Virus record (IMG/VR): IMGVR_UViG_3300025070_000222
Coordinates: 1 to 24,775 of that record
Direction: 5' to 3' (one strand)
Source: a virus
DNA: 24,775 nt
The stretch's first letter is position 1, and each line of letters opens with the position of its first letter. The notes beneath the pieces are model-generated. The model did not search any database, was not told the origin of the DNA, and worked only from the letters and a program-made list of their open reading frames with translations. The position numbers and the translations under genes are program-made. Positions 1 to 6,897 of this stretch are shown piece after piece.

Positions 1-36
1 AAAAAAGGGCAGCAGGTTTTTAAGCCCACTGCCCTT
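1..36 (-). terminator. Rho-independent terminator of the leftward operon
   Basis: Read on the minus strand, AAGGGCAG (36-29) pairs with CTGCCCTT (12-5), with a further GG/CC pair inside, and the stem runs into six T residues at the window edge. It lies 26 bp past the stop codon of the last leftward gene, as expected for the end of the early transcript. Part of the T-run may continue beyond the window. Confidence 0.8.
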
Positions 37-62
37 GAGGTGCTGTGCGTGAGGAGAGCAGA

Positions 63-257
63 TCACTCTGGATCTGATGTATCGGGAGGGATAATTTCTT
101 CTTCCTCTTTAGATGATAGAAACTCTTCTATTCTATCTCTAAGAGATCCAATGACGGAAAGTTCTTTGCCGTGGAATGCTCCACGTTTAGCAGCCAGGTC
201 TATAATATTAACTGCTTGGGATAAGTCTTGGTACGAAATGGTAGGTTCTTCTGACAT
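63..257 (-). CDS. Small conserved phage protein, unknown function (64 aa)
   Basis: This is a 64-residue protein with no known function. The core (about residues 8-48) is a predicted helical stretch containing IIDLAAKRGAF and GSLRDRIEEFL. From memory, very similar short proteins occur in many marine podoviruses and siphoviruses, always as hypothetical proteins. The C-terminus is strongly acidic, with a run of Glu followed by DTSDPE. It is the last gene of the leftward operon; its ATG lies 2 nt after the stop of the endonuclease VII gene, and a terminator follows at 1-36. That position is compatible with an accessory early protein. No catalytic motif or membrane segment is visible. Confidence 0.75.
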   Translation of the reverse strand: MSEEPTISYQDLSQAVNIIDLAAKRGAFHGKELSVIGSLRDRIEEFLSSKEEEEIIPPDTSDPE

Positions 258-259
258 GA

Positions 260-688
260 TTAAGACTGTAGTGATTTTGGCTTCTTTGTCAACTCCCTTA
301 TCAGGACTCTGTACTTCTCTTTTGTCTGAGGTCGTTTAGCTCTCTTGATCCTACGCCTGTACTCCCTGACTACCTTATCTGTGTCCGTTCTGTGCTTAGG
401 ATGGATAGGATTTGATGAGTAATCTTTGCTCCAGTACTCTATGATAGCAATGAGGACATCCTCATAAGAGGCTCCCAGAGGCCGTATAAAGCGTTTGTAC
501 GCGTTCCATACCTTACCCTCGAATGAATTGACTTCACGCTGTAGAACGCATCTGACGTGTCCTGAGACATGATCGTGGTCTAAGACCGCATCTTTGATCT
601 GCAATCCTGTAATGGGATCTCGTCCTCCTTGTCTGGCTAGGAGTTCCTTCCTGAATGATTTGATCTCGGACTGTTTAAGCTTTTTCAT
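260..688 (-). CDS. Endonuclease VII-like Holliday-junction resolvase
   Basis: The 142-residue product resembles phage T4 endonuclease VII (gp49 family), a His-Me finger nuclease that cuts branched DNA to resolve recombination intermediates before packaging. What is seen is the signature LDHDH at residues 36-40, followed by SGHVRCVL (42-49), an Asn at 54 and EGK at 57-59, which matches the family pattern of a DHDH beta-hairpin and a metal-site Asn. The C-terminal third is Lys/Arg-rich and probably contacts DNA. The two CxxC pairs that bind structural zinc in T4 endonuclease VII are absent; the usual first pair is replaced by RDPITG. It sits near the end of the leftward replication operon, 9 bp after its upstream neighbour. 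Confidence 0.85.
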   Translation of the reverse strand: MKKLKQSEIKSFRKELLARQGGRDPITGLQIKDAVLDHDHVSGHVRCVLQREVNSFEGKVWNAYKRFIRPLGASYEDVLIAIIEYWSKDYSSNPIHPKHRTDTDKVVREYRRRIKRAKRPQTKEKYRVLIRELTKKPKSLQS

Positions 689-697
689 GTTAGATTA

Positions 698-1018
698 CTA
701 CGGCAAATCTACCTTATACCCGTTTTCTAATTTATCAATCCATACCTTGCCGTACAATTCCATCTCCATGTTGTCCCATAAAAATTTAAGTAAATCTTTT
801 TTAAGTTGTTCATCGTTAGGCAAAATGTACCTTTCGTATCTACCATTATATCCAAAGTCAGCATATTGTCGCATATCGTTAAATTCCCGACCTTCGTAAA
901 AATCATTAGGCATTACTCCCATTGAAAGAACGTAGCCAAAGAACTTTTCGTCTCCTACTTTTAAAAGGGGCCATTCCTTTATCTCAAGCTCTTGGTAAAT
1001 TAGTTCTGTATAGCTCAT
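698..1018 (-). CDS. Hypothetical protein (106 aa)
   Basis: I do not recognise this 106-residue protein. It is rich in aromatic residues (many Tyr, Phe and Trp) and mildly acidic, with a predicted alpha/beta character and no signal peptide or membrane segment. The start ATG overlaps the stop of the upstream gene (1015-1365) by 4 nt in an ATGA arrangement, so it is probably translated by coupling. Its stop lies 9 bp before the endonuclease VII gene. The ORF has the same strand and codon style as its neighbours, which is the main reason to call it real. Confidence 0.7.
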   Translation of the reverse strand: MSYTELIYQELEIKEWPLLKVGDEKFFGYVLSMGVMPNDFYEGREFNDMRQYADFGYNGRYERYILPNDEQLKKDLLKFLWDNMEMELYGKVWIDKLENGYKVDLP

Positions 1019-1365
1019 TTCTGATTAACCTTTCTTACATCCGAAAGAAGAAGCCATCGGCAGCCGTGGTCATTTTTCTCAAGAGTCCTACCTAGGTATT
1101 TAGCCATGTCCACATATGCAGCCCTATGTAGACCCTCTCCAGTCACTTCAAGCACCCTTATAGGCTTTCTCTGGAGCATCTGAACCTCTCGATGCCAGTA
1201 CGGAAAGTTCATCCTGGCTCTGCGGATCATTGGATTACAGTATCTTGGGTTTTTAGACGGGTTATTTTCCCAAGTTTTTAAGACAATCATATCCCCCTCT
1301 TCGATGTCATCCATTATAGGTACTGGATGCTTTAGTCTGTACGCCAAAAGTGGATGAGTCCTCAT
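1015..1365 (-). CDS. Hypothetical protein (116 aa)
   Basis: This is an unrecognised 116-residue protein. I chose the ATG at 1365; an in-frame TTG two codons upstream (1371) is less likely. The sequence begins MRTHPLLAYRLKHPVP and contains a segment with MIVLKTWENNPS followed by several basic residues around NPMIRRARMNF and YWHREV. The mixture of Arg and Trp could suit a small DNA- or RNA-binding domain, but no family signature is visible. It shares a 4-nt ATGA overlap with the following gene and lies about 29 bp after the upstream gene, within the leftward operon. Confidence 0.65.
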   Translation of the reverse strand: MRTHPLLAYRLKHPVPIMDDIEEGDMIVLKTWENNPSKNPRYCNPMIRRARMNFPYWHREVQMLQRKPIRVLEVTGEGLHRAAYVDMAKYLGRTLEKNDHGCRWLLLSDVRKVNQK

Positions 1366-1394
1366 AATCAAATTAATTTATTTGTTTAGTTCTA

Positions 1395-1631
1395 TCAAAG
1401 CTTTAGTTCTTGGCTGTACTTTTCCCAGCTCTGTACCTCTTCAACAATCCATTCAACGGATTCTTTATTGAGAACAGCTTGGTCTACTAGCTCGTGGATC
1501 AAGTCATCCTTAACTCCACCCATCAGTCTAGTGATCTTGGCCGTTATTACATCTATCTGACTTTGAAAAGTCTGAGCAGCAGTCAGCAACTCAATTGCTT
1601 CTGACACCTCACTGACTGTTAATTTTTTCAT
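1395..1631 (-). CDS. Small helical hypothetical protein (78 aa)
   Basis: The protein is 78 residues long when started at the ATG at 1631, which overlaps the TGA of the upstream gene in an ATGA junction. A longer reading starting at 1670 exists but would overlap the upstream gene by about 40 nt and is less likely. The product begins MKKLTVSEVSEAIELL and is almost entirely helical, with heptad-like spacing of Leu, Ile and Val that suggests a coiled coil. I do not recognise a family. It is cotranscribed with the other leftward genes. Confidence 0.65.
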   Translation of the reverse strand: MKKLTVSEVSEAIELLTAAQTFQSQIDVITAKITRLMGGVKDDLIHELVDQAVLNKESVEWIVEEVQSWEKYSQELKL

Positions 1632-1972
1632 AGCTCGTACATTGTCTCCTCTAGGAATCTCTGCATCCAACTCTCAAGAATCCGAATGGTTTCATTAGGC
1701 AGGAGAGATGACTCAGCGTACACGATCACAGTGTTATCATCGTCTATGTCTATTACCTTTTGGTGAAACATAGTGACCTCATCCATTAGAGTTTTCCCTA
1801 GCTCAGTCCTGCATACCTGCCTTGCTGGAAAAACGTGATAGCCTACTGGCATTAGATCGCCAGTAAAACCACCACCGATCATCGGGGCTACGCTTTCTTT
1901 TACGTACCCTGAATCAGATGAGAGCATCTCTTTAACTTGTAGTGCTAACTCTTTAAAATCTTCTTGAATCAT
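1628..1972 (-). CDS. Hypothetical protein (114 aa)
   Basis: This 114-residue acidic protein has no recognised function. An N-terminal helix (residues 1-18) precedes a Gly-rich turn around APMIGGGFTGDLMPVGYHVF, followed by strands and a C-terminal helix ending ESWMQRFLEETMYEL. No cofactor motif or membrane segment is seen. Both ends overlap neighbours by 4 nt (1628-1631 and 1969-1972), which places it in a run of translationally coupled genes. Its role therefore cannot be read beyond membership of the early operon. Confidence 0.7.
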   Translation of the reverse strand: MIQEDFKELALQVKEMLSSDSGYVKESVAPMIGGGFTGDLMPVGYHVFPARQVCRTELGKTLMDEVTMFHQKVIDIDDDNTVIVYAESSLLPNETIRILESWMQRFLEETMYEL

Positions 1973-2169
1973 TCTTCTCTGTAAAAAACGTCTATGTGTC
2001 CTGGTTTTACTACGTATCCCACTCCTTCTATAGCAGGAACAACAAGTTCATCAAGCACTTCATGGAGCATCATGTCAACTTCATCAGAAGATACAGTGCA
2101 GGTTTTGTACGGGGTCTTAAAGGTAATCGTGTACCTTTGTTGACATATTGGGCAGGTTTCTTCGTTCAT
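1969..2169 (-). CDS. Small protein with one CxxC motif (66 aa)
   Basis: This is a 66-residue protein with a CPIC motif at residues 6-9 near the N-terminus and a third Cys at 24. A CxxC pair followed by QQRY resembles the first knuckle of a zinc ribbon, but no second CxxC is present, so a folded zinc ribbon is uncertain. The rest is acidic, with a helix around SSDEVDMMLHEVLDELV. It overlaps both neighbours by 4 nt (ATGA at 1969-1972 and 2166-2169) in the leftward operon. I do not recognise a specific family. Confidence 0.65.
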   Translation of the reverse strand: MNEETCPICQQRYTITFKTPYKTCTVSSDEVDMMLHEVLDELVVPAIEGVGYVVKPGHIDVFYREE

Positions 2170-2495
2170 GGGTAATCAATGTGGTTGTCTTTCTTTTCTT
2201 TAATCATTGCTAAAGCTATTGTGCAGTACCCGATAATGTCCTCGAAGGCATCCTCAACGTGCTCATCCTCCACTGCTAGTGATTTAGTTTTGCAGAACGT
2301 CTGCACTCTCTTTATCTTGTCTCCCATGCGGACGCAAAGTCCAATAAGAGGATCTACTCCGTAATCCCTAGCTTGCTCGAAGTTAGCGAAAGCATCAGTG
2401 CTCATTGCGGTGTAGTCGTTGTTCTTGTCCTTTAGAACATTAGACATCTTGGCGAATAAAGCCTTAGTAAACTCTTCAAACTTTTCTTTTGTCAT
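2166..2495 (-). CDS. DUF1599-like (Nmad1) nucleotide-associated protein
   Basis: The 109-residue helical protein matches the DUF1599 pattern, a family also described as nucleotide modification associated domain 1. Visible signatures are KNNDY at residues 24-28, an aromatic FANFEQA segment, and the block PLIGLCVRMGDKIKRV followed by EDAFEDIIGYC, the usual metal-rich helices of this all-alpha fold. Members are small phage or bacterial proteins thought to act on nucleotides or be tied to base modification; the exact reaction is not established. It overlaps the metallophosphoesterase gene (2492-3139) and the CxxC gene by 4 nt each, suggesting coordinated production. Naming the family is fairly secure; the substrate is unknown. 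Confidence 0.75.
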   Translation of the reverse strand: MTKEKFEEFTKALFAKMSNVLKDKNNDYTAMSTDAFANFEQARDYGVDPLIGLCVRMGDKIKRVQTFCKTKSLAVEDEHVEDAFEDIIGYCTIALAMIKEKKDNHIDYP

Positions 2496-3139
2496 AATTC
2501 CATTAAATAATTAGTAGCTACCTTACCGTGCTGTACTACTCCACATCCGATAGCTGGATGAGGGCCGTACTTACCGTAAGCCATAGCGTAACTGTCCTTG
2601 TCTATCCCAGATCCTAACTGCATACCGAACACTTTGCACTTAGCTCCTGTATGCCACTGAACGTAGCACTCAGAGTGATAGTGTCCCTGTACAACTGATT
2701 GCATATCCTGCTTGGCTCTTTGGATAGCTTTCTTACCATCGCCATGACAGTACACTACGTTGTCTATCGTAACGCTTTCAACGAACTCCCAGCCAGGAGC
2801 CTCAAGGACTTCACTGTAATCTCTTACCCAGCGTTTAGATATTCCTGCTGTGTAAGCCTTACGATGGACTAGCCTATCGTGGTTTCCTATACAAACGTAA
2901 GCCTCAGGGAAAGCCCTGTACCACTTACCTATTCTCTGTATAGCCCTGTCTAGTTCTTCGCCAGCAGAGTAGCCATCGGGGTCTGTCTCGTGATAAGAGC
3001 TGTAATGGTTGTCGATGACATCACCGATCAGTACAACTTTGTTGCATCCAGCTTTACGATCCACGTTCTTACAGAACCTGAGGTATTTGTCTAAGCAAAA
3101 AGGCTCATGCAAATCCCCGATGGCTAACACTTTTGACAT
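2492..3139 (-). CDS. Calcineurin-like metallophosphoesterase
   Basis: The 215-residue protein carries the complete motif set of the calcineurin-like superfamily: GDLH at 8-11, GDVIDN at 39-44, GNHD at 85-88, CHG at 131-133 and GHYH at 152-155. These residues bind two metal ions and hydrolyse phosphoesters, either of nucleic acids (as in Mre11/SbcD-type nucleases) or of small phosphorylated compounds. The protein is cytoplasmic, with no signal peptide. Its length suits a single catalytic domain without the accessory domains of SbcD. It lies between the DUF1599-like gene, with which it overlaps by 4 nt, and the SSB-associated pair, so a role in DNA or nucleotide processing is likely. The substrate cannot be told from sequence. 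Confidence 0.88.
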   Translation of the reverse strand: MSKVLAIGDLHEPFCLDKYLRFCKNVDRKAGCNKVVLIGDVIDNHYSSYHETDPDGYSAGEELDRAIQRIGKWYRAFPEAYVCIGNHDRLVHRKAYTAGISKRWVRDYSEVLEAPGWEFVESVTIDNVVYCHGDGKKAIQRAKQDMQSVVQGHYHSECYVQWHTGAKCKVFGMQLGSGIDKDSYAMAYGKYGPHPAIGCGVVQHGKVATNYLMEL

Positions 3140-3142
3140 ACG

Positions 3143-3562
3143 CTATACAGAAAGTTTCTTAAACGCTAGTTCCTGAATAAGTACCCTAACTTGTTGAACC
3201 TCTATGTCAAGCGATCTGACTAACAACAGCTCAATCCCAGCGAGCGTAAGCTCTTCGGTAGTGAGTTCACGTACCGTTGGAGTTGGCTGGACTTCACCCT
3301 GCTTATCAATGCAGGTTGTAGTGTCTTCCTTGAACTTGAACTTAGGTGGGTCATCCGTCTTGTACACCTTAACCTTACCGTCTATGTATAGACTGGCGTC
3401 AGTAGCGTACACCTCAGTCCCCCTCTCGTATTTACTGAGAGGAGAACCTTTGTATATAAGGCCGAATGTTGAACCATCTTTACGCTCAAGTTGGAAGTTG
3501 TTAGCAGAATCTTTGTACACCTGCTTAACAAGCTTCCCCTGAATCCATTTAGTTTCACTCAT
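3143..3562 (-). CDS. Hypothetical protein next to the SSB-like gene (139 aa)
   Basis: This is an unrecognised 139-residue protein. I chose the ATG at 3562, 2 nt after the SSB-like stop; a GTG at 3571 in the same frame would overlap that gene. The N-terminal half reads like beta strands (for example KWIQGKLVKQVYKD and TFGLIYKG), and the C-terminal part is a Leu/Glu-rich helix around LTTEELTLAGIELLLVRSL. A beta-barrel followed by a helix and the direct SSB neighbourhood suggest a possible partner in single-strand DNA handling, but this is inference only. Confidence 0.65.
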   Translation of the reverse strand: MSETKWIQGKLVKQVYKDSANNFQLERKDGSTFGLIYKGSPLSKYERGTEVYATDASLYIDGKVKVYKTDDPPKFKFKEDTTTCIDKQGEVQPTPTVRELTTEELTLAGIELLLVRSLDIEVQQVRVLIQELAFKKLSV

Positions 3563-3564
3563 GC

Positions 3565-4305
3565 TTACCACGGTAGATCGTCATCGCTATCGTCAGCAGC
3601 ATTAGCTGTGACAGGAATGTTCTTAGGCTCTTGACTTTCCTGTTCAGCAGGAGTCGCGGAGCGATTAGCCTTACGTTCCTCAAAGACAGATTGATTATCT
3701 TGGATGAAACGATTAACCGTGTCCACGAAGAAGTCGTTCTGCTTAGAGAAGTCGAAGTACGTCTTGTCCCCGATCTTAGCAGAATCTGCTTCAGGAACTC
3801 CAACGTACTTACCGTTCTCATAAGGGAACGCTGAAGCAACGCTAGCTCCACCTTGCTGAATCGTGATGTAGATCGGTACGATTGTACGCTCATTGCCCTG
3901 TGGATCTTTGAACGTGTAAGCTCCCTTATGGTTCATCCAAGTAGCTGCACTCAGGGGAGAATGAACAGAGATGTTAGGAATTTTCTTAGCGATACCCTTG
4001 AAGTCAACAGATAGCTTACCGTTGGCCTTGTCTTTCCATACAGGTACGCTAAGTACATCTACTCCTTGGTCGTGCTGAAGTCCTATGTTTAGAACCTCAC
4101 CGTACATTCCGTTGTCGATGTAAACGGATTCGATATTACCGAACAGTTTATCTGTAGTGTACTGCCATCTCTCGCCAGGTGAAGGCTTAGTGTACTTGTG
4201 TAGTACTCTGCCGTCATTGGCTTGCTCGTTGCTTATTTGGTCACGGCATTTACTCCAGTAACCTCCCTTTGCGTTGTCTTTTTTCCAGTATCGTGTGTCT
4301 CTCAT
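3565..4305 (-). CDS. Putative single-stranded DNA-binding protein
   Basis: The 246-residue protein is probably the phage SSB. The evidence is its C-terminus, which ends DDSDDDLPW (238-246), the classic acidic tail with a final hydrophobic residue through which SSB proteins bind partner enzymes. A low-complexity linker rich in Ala, Glu, Pro and Asn (about 205-237) precedes it. The N-terminal 200 residues are strand-rich with many Lys and aromatic residues (WKKDN, YWSKC, RWQYTT), compatible with an OB-fold, although I cannot show the fold from sequence alone. It follows the helicase gene by 5 bp, so helicase and SSB are likely made together. No Shine-Dalgarno sequence is evident before its ATG. 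Confidence 0.7.
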   Translation of the reverse strand: MRDTRYWKKDNAKGGYWSKCRDQISNEQANDGRVLHKYTKPSPGERWQYTTDKLFGNIESVYIDNGMYGEVLNIGLQHDQGVDVLSVPVWKDKANGKLSVDFKGIAKKIPNISVHSPLSAATWMNHKGAYTFKDPQGNERTIVPIYITIQQGGASVASAFPYENGKYVGVPEADSAKIGDKTYFDFSKQNDFFVDTVNRFIQDNQSVFEERKANRSATPAEQESQEPKNIPVTANAADDSDDDLPW

Positions 4306-4310
4306 ATGTT

Positions 4311-5687
4311 TTATTGGTTTCTTGTTTTGTACTCGTAGCTAAACTCGTACTGTTGATGGTGAAAAGAAGCGGAAACGTCGCTCCATATATCGTACATTTG
4401 CAGATCTCTGGATAATGTCAAGTCAGAGAACGATTTGATTCTAGATAAAGCTGTGTAAGTTAGACCTGGAGCCATAGGTACTTGCCTTGGTAGCTGTAGA
4501 TGTACCTTGTTCAGTGTACTTCCTTGGCTGGAGTGGATCGTCATGCTGTACCCTAGCTGAATAGGGAATTGAATGTACTGACCCTTGCTCTCGTCGATAA
4601 CCTTTTCCTCTCCATCCTCGACCGTAACCTTTGGCGTACTGTCTTGGTACTTCTTAGGCTTCAGATAAATTATACTGTTGTCGGAGTCCCTGTGAATAAT
4701 CATACGGCTACGCTTATCAATTCCGTAGAACGTACCAGTGTCTCCGTTCACAATCCTTTGCGTAACTCCCATCACCTTATACGTCATGTTTGCTTTCACA
4801 ACTACGCGGCAATATTCCTTCAAGTATATCTTCTCTTCGATGGGAAGATCCTTGTCTTTCTTCTTCTTGAACGATCCAGTTCGAGTGGCGGAAAAGCACA
4901 ATAGCCTTCCTTGTAAGTCATTAAGTTTTTTCTTATTGATCTCGTCACGTATCTTCCTGAGAGGAGTCAGTATAACTGCTTTACTATCAGGTGCTTGCAC
5001 ACGTGTATTCAGATAGTCAATATCTATTTTAGTCTGAGCACCTACTCTAATTCTGTTCAAGATGTTAGCTTCGATAGGATTTTCCTGACGTATTACTTTC
5101 GTAAGACTAACCTGATGGAAGTCAGTGTTCAGTACATTACTCTGAAATAATCCGAACGGAGCTTTGTAACCGTACCGCTTTAATGTACTAGCATCTCTGC
5201 CCTGGGCAACTGGTGGAAGCTGGCCGACATCTCCAACGCACAGAATCTTAGCTCCTCCGAATGGCTCGAAAGATCCACGAGCTTTACGTAACGCTGCTTC
5301 GATGAAGTCAAGGTGATCGCATCGCACCATACCGATTTCATCCAAGATAATCCACGAGCAGTGCTTCAGCACTTCTTTGCGTTGTCCTCCGAAGTACCTG
5401 CAAGATGGATCGTTGAATCTCTGCCTGTGTACTGGCTGCTCCTTGAAGTCTGGATTGATTGGATGAGTTGATGGTATCCCGAACAACTTATGTATTGTAC
5501 TGCCTCCAATGATAGTAGCTGCTCTGCCAGTAGGTGCTGCTAAGATCGAGCAATCGAATGTCTTAACTATTTCTTTAATCAGAAATGACTTACCTGTACC
5601 TGCTGATCCAAAGCATATCAGTCTACTGCCTTGTCTGCCAGTAAGCATACAGTCCATCACGTGTTGTTGTTCTATCGTTAGTCCCAT
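4311..5687 (-). CDS. SF1B DNA helicase, Pif1/RecD-like
   Basis: This 458-residue ATPase contains all the main superfamily 1 helicase motifs: Walker A GSAGTGKS at 27-34, motif Ia APTGRAA at 51-57, Walker B DEIGM at 116-120, motif III GDVGQLPPV at 152-160, motif V HSSQGST at 385-391 and motif VI TALSR at about 412-416. The GDxxQLPPV and HxSQGxT forms are typical of the Pif1/RecD group, which moves 5' to 3' on single strands; T4 Dda is a phage example. It probably unwinds DNA or clears proteins during replication or recombination. A good ribosome binding site (AGGAGAG) precedes the ATG by about 9 nt. The gene is preceded by a structured, gene-free leader (5688-6003) and followed by the SSB-like gene. 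Confidence 0.92.
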   Translation of the reverse strand: MGLTIEQQHVMDCMLTGRQGSRLICFGSAGTGKSFLIKEIVKTFDCSILAAPTGRAATIIGGSTIHKLFGIPSTHPINPDFKEQPVHRQRFNDPSCRYFGGQRKEVLKHCSWIILDEIGMVRCDHLDFIEAALRKARGSFEPFGGAKILCVGDVGQLPPVAQGRDASTLKRYGYKAPFGLFQSNVLNTDFHQVSLTKVIRQENPIEANILNRIRVGAQTKIDIDYLNTRVQAPDSKAVILTPLRKIRDEINKKKLNDLQGRLLCFSATRTGSFKKKKDKDLPIEEKIYLKEYCRVVVKANMTYKVMGVTQRIVNGDTGTFYGIDKRSRMIIHRDSDNSIIYLKPKKYQDSTPKVTVEDGEEKVIDESKGQYIQFPIQLGYSMTIHSSQGSTLNKVHLQLPRQVPMAPGLTYTALSRIKSFSDLTLSRDLQMYDIWSDVSASFHHQQYEFSYEYKTRNQ

Positions 5688-5737
5688 AGTTTAATCTCTC
5701 CTCTAATCCCTTAATAGATCGTTGTATCTGGGTACAA

Positions 5738-5949
5738 TTAGCCCCTACAAGGGACTAACCATTCTATCCTTGATCCCTGTAATGAGTCAATGTAGAGCTG
5801 GTGCCTGAGAGGACTCGGTACGTCACTATAATCCTCTTTGGTCAGGCATTAGCCATTGCTTTCGCAATCCTTTTTACAACCAGATGGGCAATTTCTGGCA
5901 ACCGATGTCCCTTGTACCGTTTCGGTACGCCTGATTTAAAGGCCAAGGG
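5738..5949 (-). promoter_or_regulatory. Structured leader or candidate non-coding RNA before the helicase gene
   Basis: No ORF occupies 5688-6003, yet it contains a run of inverted repeats. (a) 5909-5949 folds as a perfect three-way junction: CCCTT (5909-5913) pairs with AAGGG (5945-5949), enclosing GTACCG/CGGTAC (5914-5928, 3-nt loop) and GCCT/AGGC (5929-5943). (b) 5855-5868 is ATTGC/GCAAT, giving a GAAA tetraloop on the minus strand. (c) TGCCTGA/TCAGGCA (5802-5808 with 5842-5848) stacks on GAGGA/TCCTC (5809-5813 with 5832-5836). (d) 5738-5758 forms an 8-bp stem only as minus-strand RNA, where one pair is G-U; the plus strand has a C-A mismatch. Together these favour a folded minus-strand transcript, perhaps a leader controlling the helicase and SSB genes. 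I could not match it to a known riboswitch or ribozyme. Confidence 0.5.
5761..5790 (-). promoter_or_regulatory. Possible sigma70 promoter for helicase-SSB genes
   Basis: On the minus strand TTGACT (5790-5785) is separated by 18 bp from TAGAAT (5766-5761), each one mismatch from the sigma70 consensus. It would start transcription near 5754, about 65 nt before the helicase ATG. It lies inside the structured gene-free stretch. The match is good but not unique for AT-rich DNA, so it is tentative. Confidence 0.4.
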
Positions 5950-5979
5950 TGCAACTTTCTTTGATGGTATTACTACCTG

Positions 5980-6012
5980 AAAAAAGAATTGGACAAACTT
6001 TCTTCATTTGTC
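5980..6012 (-). terminator. Weak terminator-like hairpin after the 6004-6258 gene
   Basis: On the minus strand GACAAA (6012-6007) pairs with TTTGTC (5997-5992), and six T residues follow at 5985-5980 after a 6-nt spacer. The hairpin overlaps the stop codon of the 84-residue gene. The stem is short and A/T-rich and the T-run is displaced, so it may act only as a partial terminator that separates the upstream small genes from the helicase group. Confidence 0.35.
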
Positions 6013-6258
6013 AAGCCGCCCCTCTTTTTTGTACAGGTAATCAAAGATTTCCTTGAGTTCATTCCTAGCATCCTCGATGTCATCAATCACTATACGAGAT
6101 AGTGCGTGTGGTAACCTGTTCTCTACCAGGTAAGAGACCATCCTGTCTAGGTGGTACTCCACCTTCTCTATCTCCCAGTGGCAGTACAATGTTGTACTGA
6201 GGTCATTAGGATCTATCCCTATTGACCGTATCTTTTCTGTGCTGTACTCTTTAGGCAT
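6004..6258 (-). CDS. Hypothetical protein (84 aa)
   Basis: This 84-residue acidic protein is unrecognised. It appears largely helical, with a central segment WEIEKVEYHLDRMVSYLVEN and a C-terminal helix of alternating Glu, Leu and Lys. No catalytic motif is visible. A purine-rich GGGGGA about 6 nt upstream of the ATG is a plausible ribosome binding site, lying inside the end of the preceding gene with which it overlaps by 8 nt. It is the last gene before the structured, gene-free interval at 5688-6003. Confidence 0.65.
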   Translation of the reverse strand: MPKEYSTEKIRSIGIDPNDLSTTLYCHWEIEKVEYHLDRMVSYLVENRLPHALSRIVIDDIEDARNELKEIFDYLYKKEGRLDK

Positions 6259-6685
6259 GGATCGTCCCCCAAGGTATGGCTTCTATTACTGCCTTCTTCA
6301 TCAGGTTGTCTAGTGCTACCTCCTTAACAGCTTCAACTTCCTCATCATTGACTGGGTTCAGAAGATCTGTGATCCTCTTAATCTCAGCGTGGTAATTTTC
6401 TTTACCGACCGCCCTGAGAATCTTCTCACCGTCTGGCCCCTCCATAAGTTCTCTATGATCCTGCACTACCTTCTCAAGTGGCACGATCTTAACTGCCTTT
6501 ATTTCAAACTTGTTTCGGAACCGATTCCTGGCTTGCTCCGCAGCGAATGGTGTAGAGCTTGTGCCTAGCACGTGCTTCCCGTATTTAAGGGCGAACTTTT
6601 TGCCCAAGTAGTACGCACAGCTAACGTCAGCGTAGCACATACTCTGATCTTCTATCTTCTTTAGTTTCTTTTGTCTTTTAGTCAT
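6251..6685 (-). CDS. Hypothetical protein (144 aa)
   Basis: This is an unrecognised protein of 144 residues when started at the ATG at 6685, 9 bp after the upstream stop. An upstream ATG at 6712 would add nine residues but overlap the upstream gene by 19 nt. The N-terminus is very basic (MTKRQKKLKKIE), followed by a segment with Tyr and Lys (YYLGKKFALKYGKHVLG) and a helix TPFAAEQARNRFRNKF, while the C-terminal half is acidic and helical. The charge split suggests a protein that binds nucleic acid or a partner, but this is inference. It overlaps the next gene by 8 nt. Confidence 0.65.
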   Translation of the reverse strand: MTKRQKKLKKIEDQSMCYADVSCAYYLGKKFALKYGKHVLGTSSTPFAAEQARNRFRNKFEIKAVKIVPLEKVVQDHRELMEGPDGEKILRAVGKENYHAEIKRITDLLNPVNDEEVEAVKEVALDNLMKKAVIEAIPWGTIHA

Positions 6686-6693
6686 AATATTAT

Positions 6694-6897
6694 TTAAAAA
6701 AGTTGCTTCCATACTAGCTCGTACACAAAATGACTATCGTCATTCAATTCATCGAGCTCCTCTTCAGTGGCTTCACGGCCATCAATTTCTGCGTAGCTTA
6801 TGTAAGCATCGCAGAAATCAGGATAGTCAGAGGGATCAATGCCCTCCACCTCCACCGATTCTATCTTTGCATATTGAGGAATCATGATCCTATACAC
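6694..6897 (-). CDS. Conserved small acidic phage protein (67 aa)
   Basis: The 67-residue protein belongs to a small acidic family that I remember from many marine and cyanobacterial phages, always without assigned function. The family-like core is VEGIDPSDYPDFCDAYISYA (residues 17-36) followed by an acidic helix EATEEELDELNDDSHFVYEL. The net charge is strongly negative. Such small acidic early proteins sometimes act as host-enzyme inhibitors or DNA mimics, but no evidence here shows that. Its start overlaps the upstream gene by 16 nt. Confidence 0.75.
   Translation of the reverse strand: MYRIMIPQYAKIESVEVEGIDPSDYPDFCDAYISYAEIDGREATEEELDELNDDSHFVYELVWKQLF

Noticed and set aside
3555-3893. 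112-residue minus-strand reading frame inside the SSB-like gene
   Set aside because: It is a shadow frame rich in Ser, Arg and Leu, lying entirely within the SSB-like gene, which has the more plausible protein composition and C-terminal tail.
5688-6003. Group I intron, hammerhead ribozyme or known riboswitch in the leader before the helicase
   Set aside because: The flanking genes are complete and are not two halves of one gene. The conserved cores of group I introns, hammerheads, TPP, SAM and glutamine-type RNAs that I know were not found.
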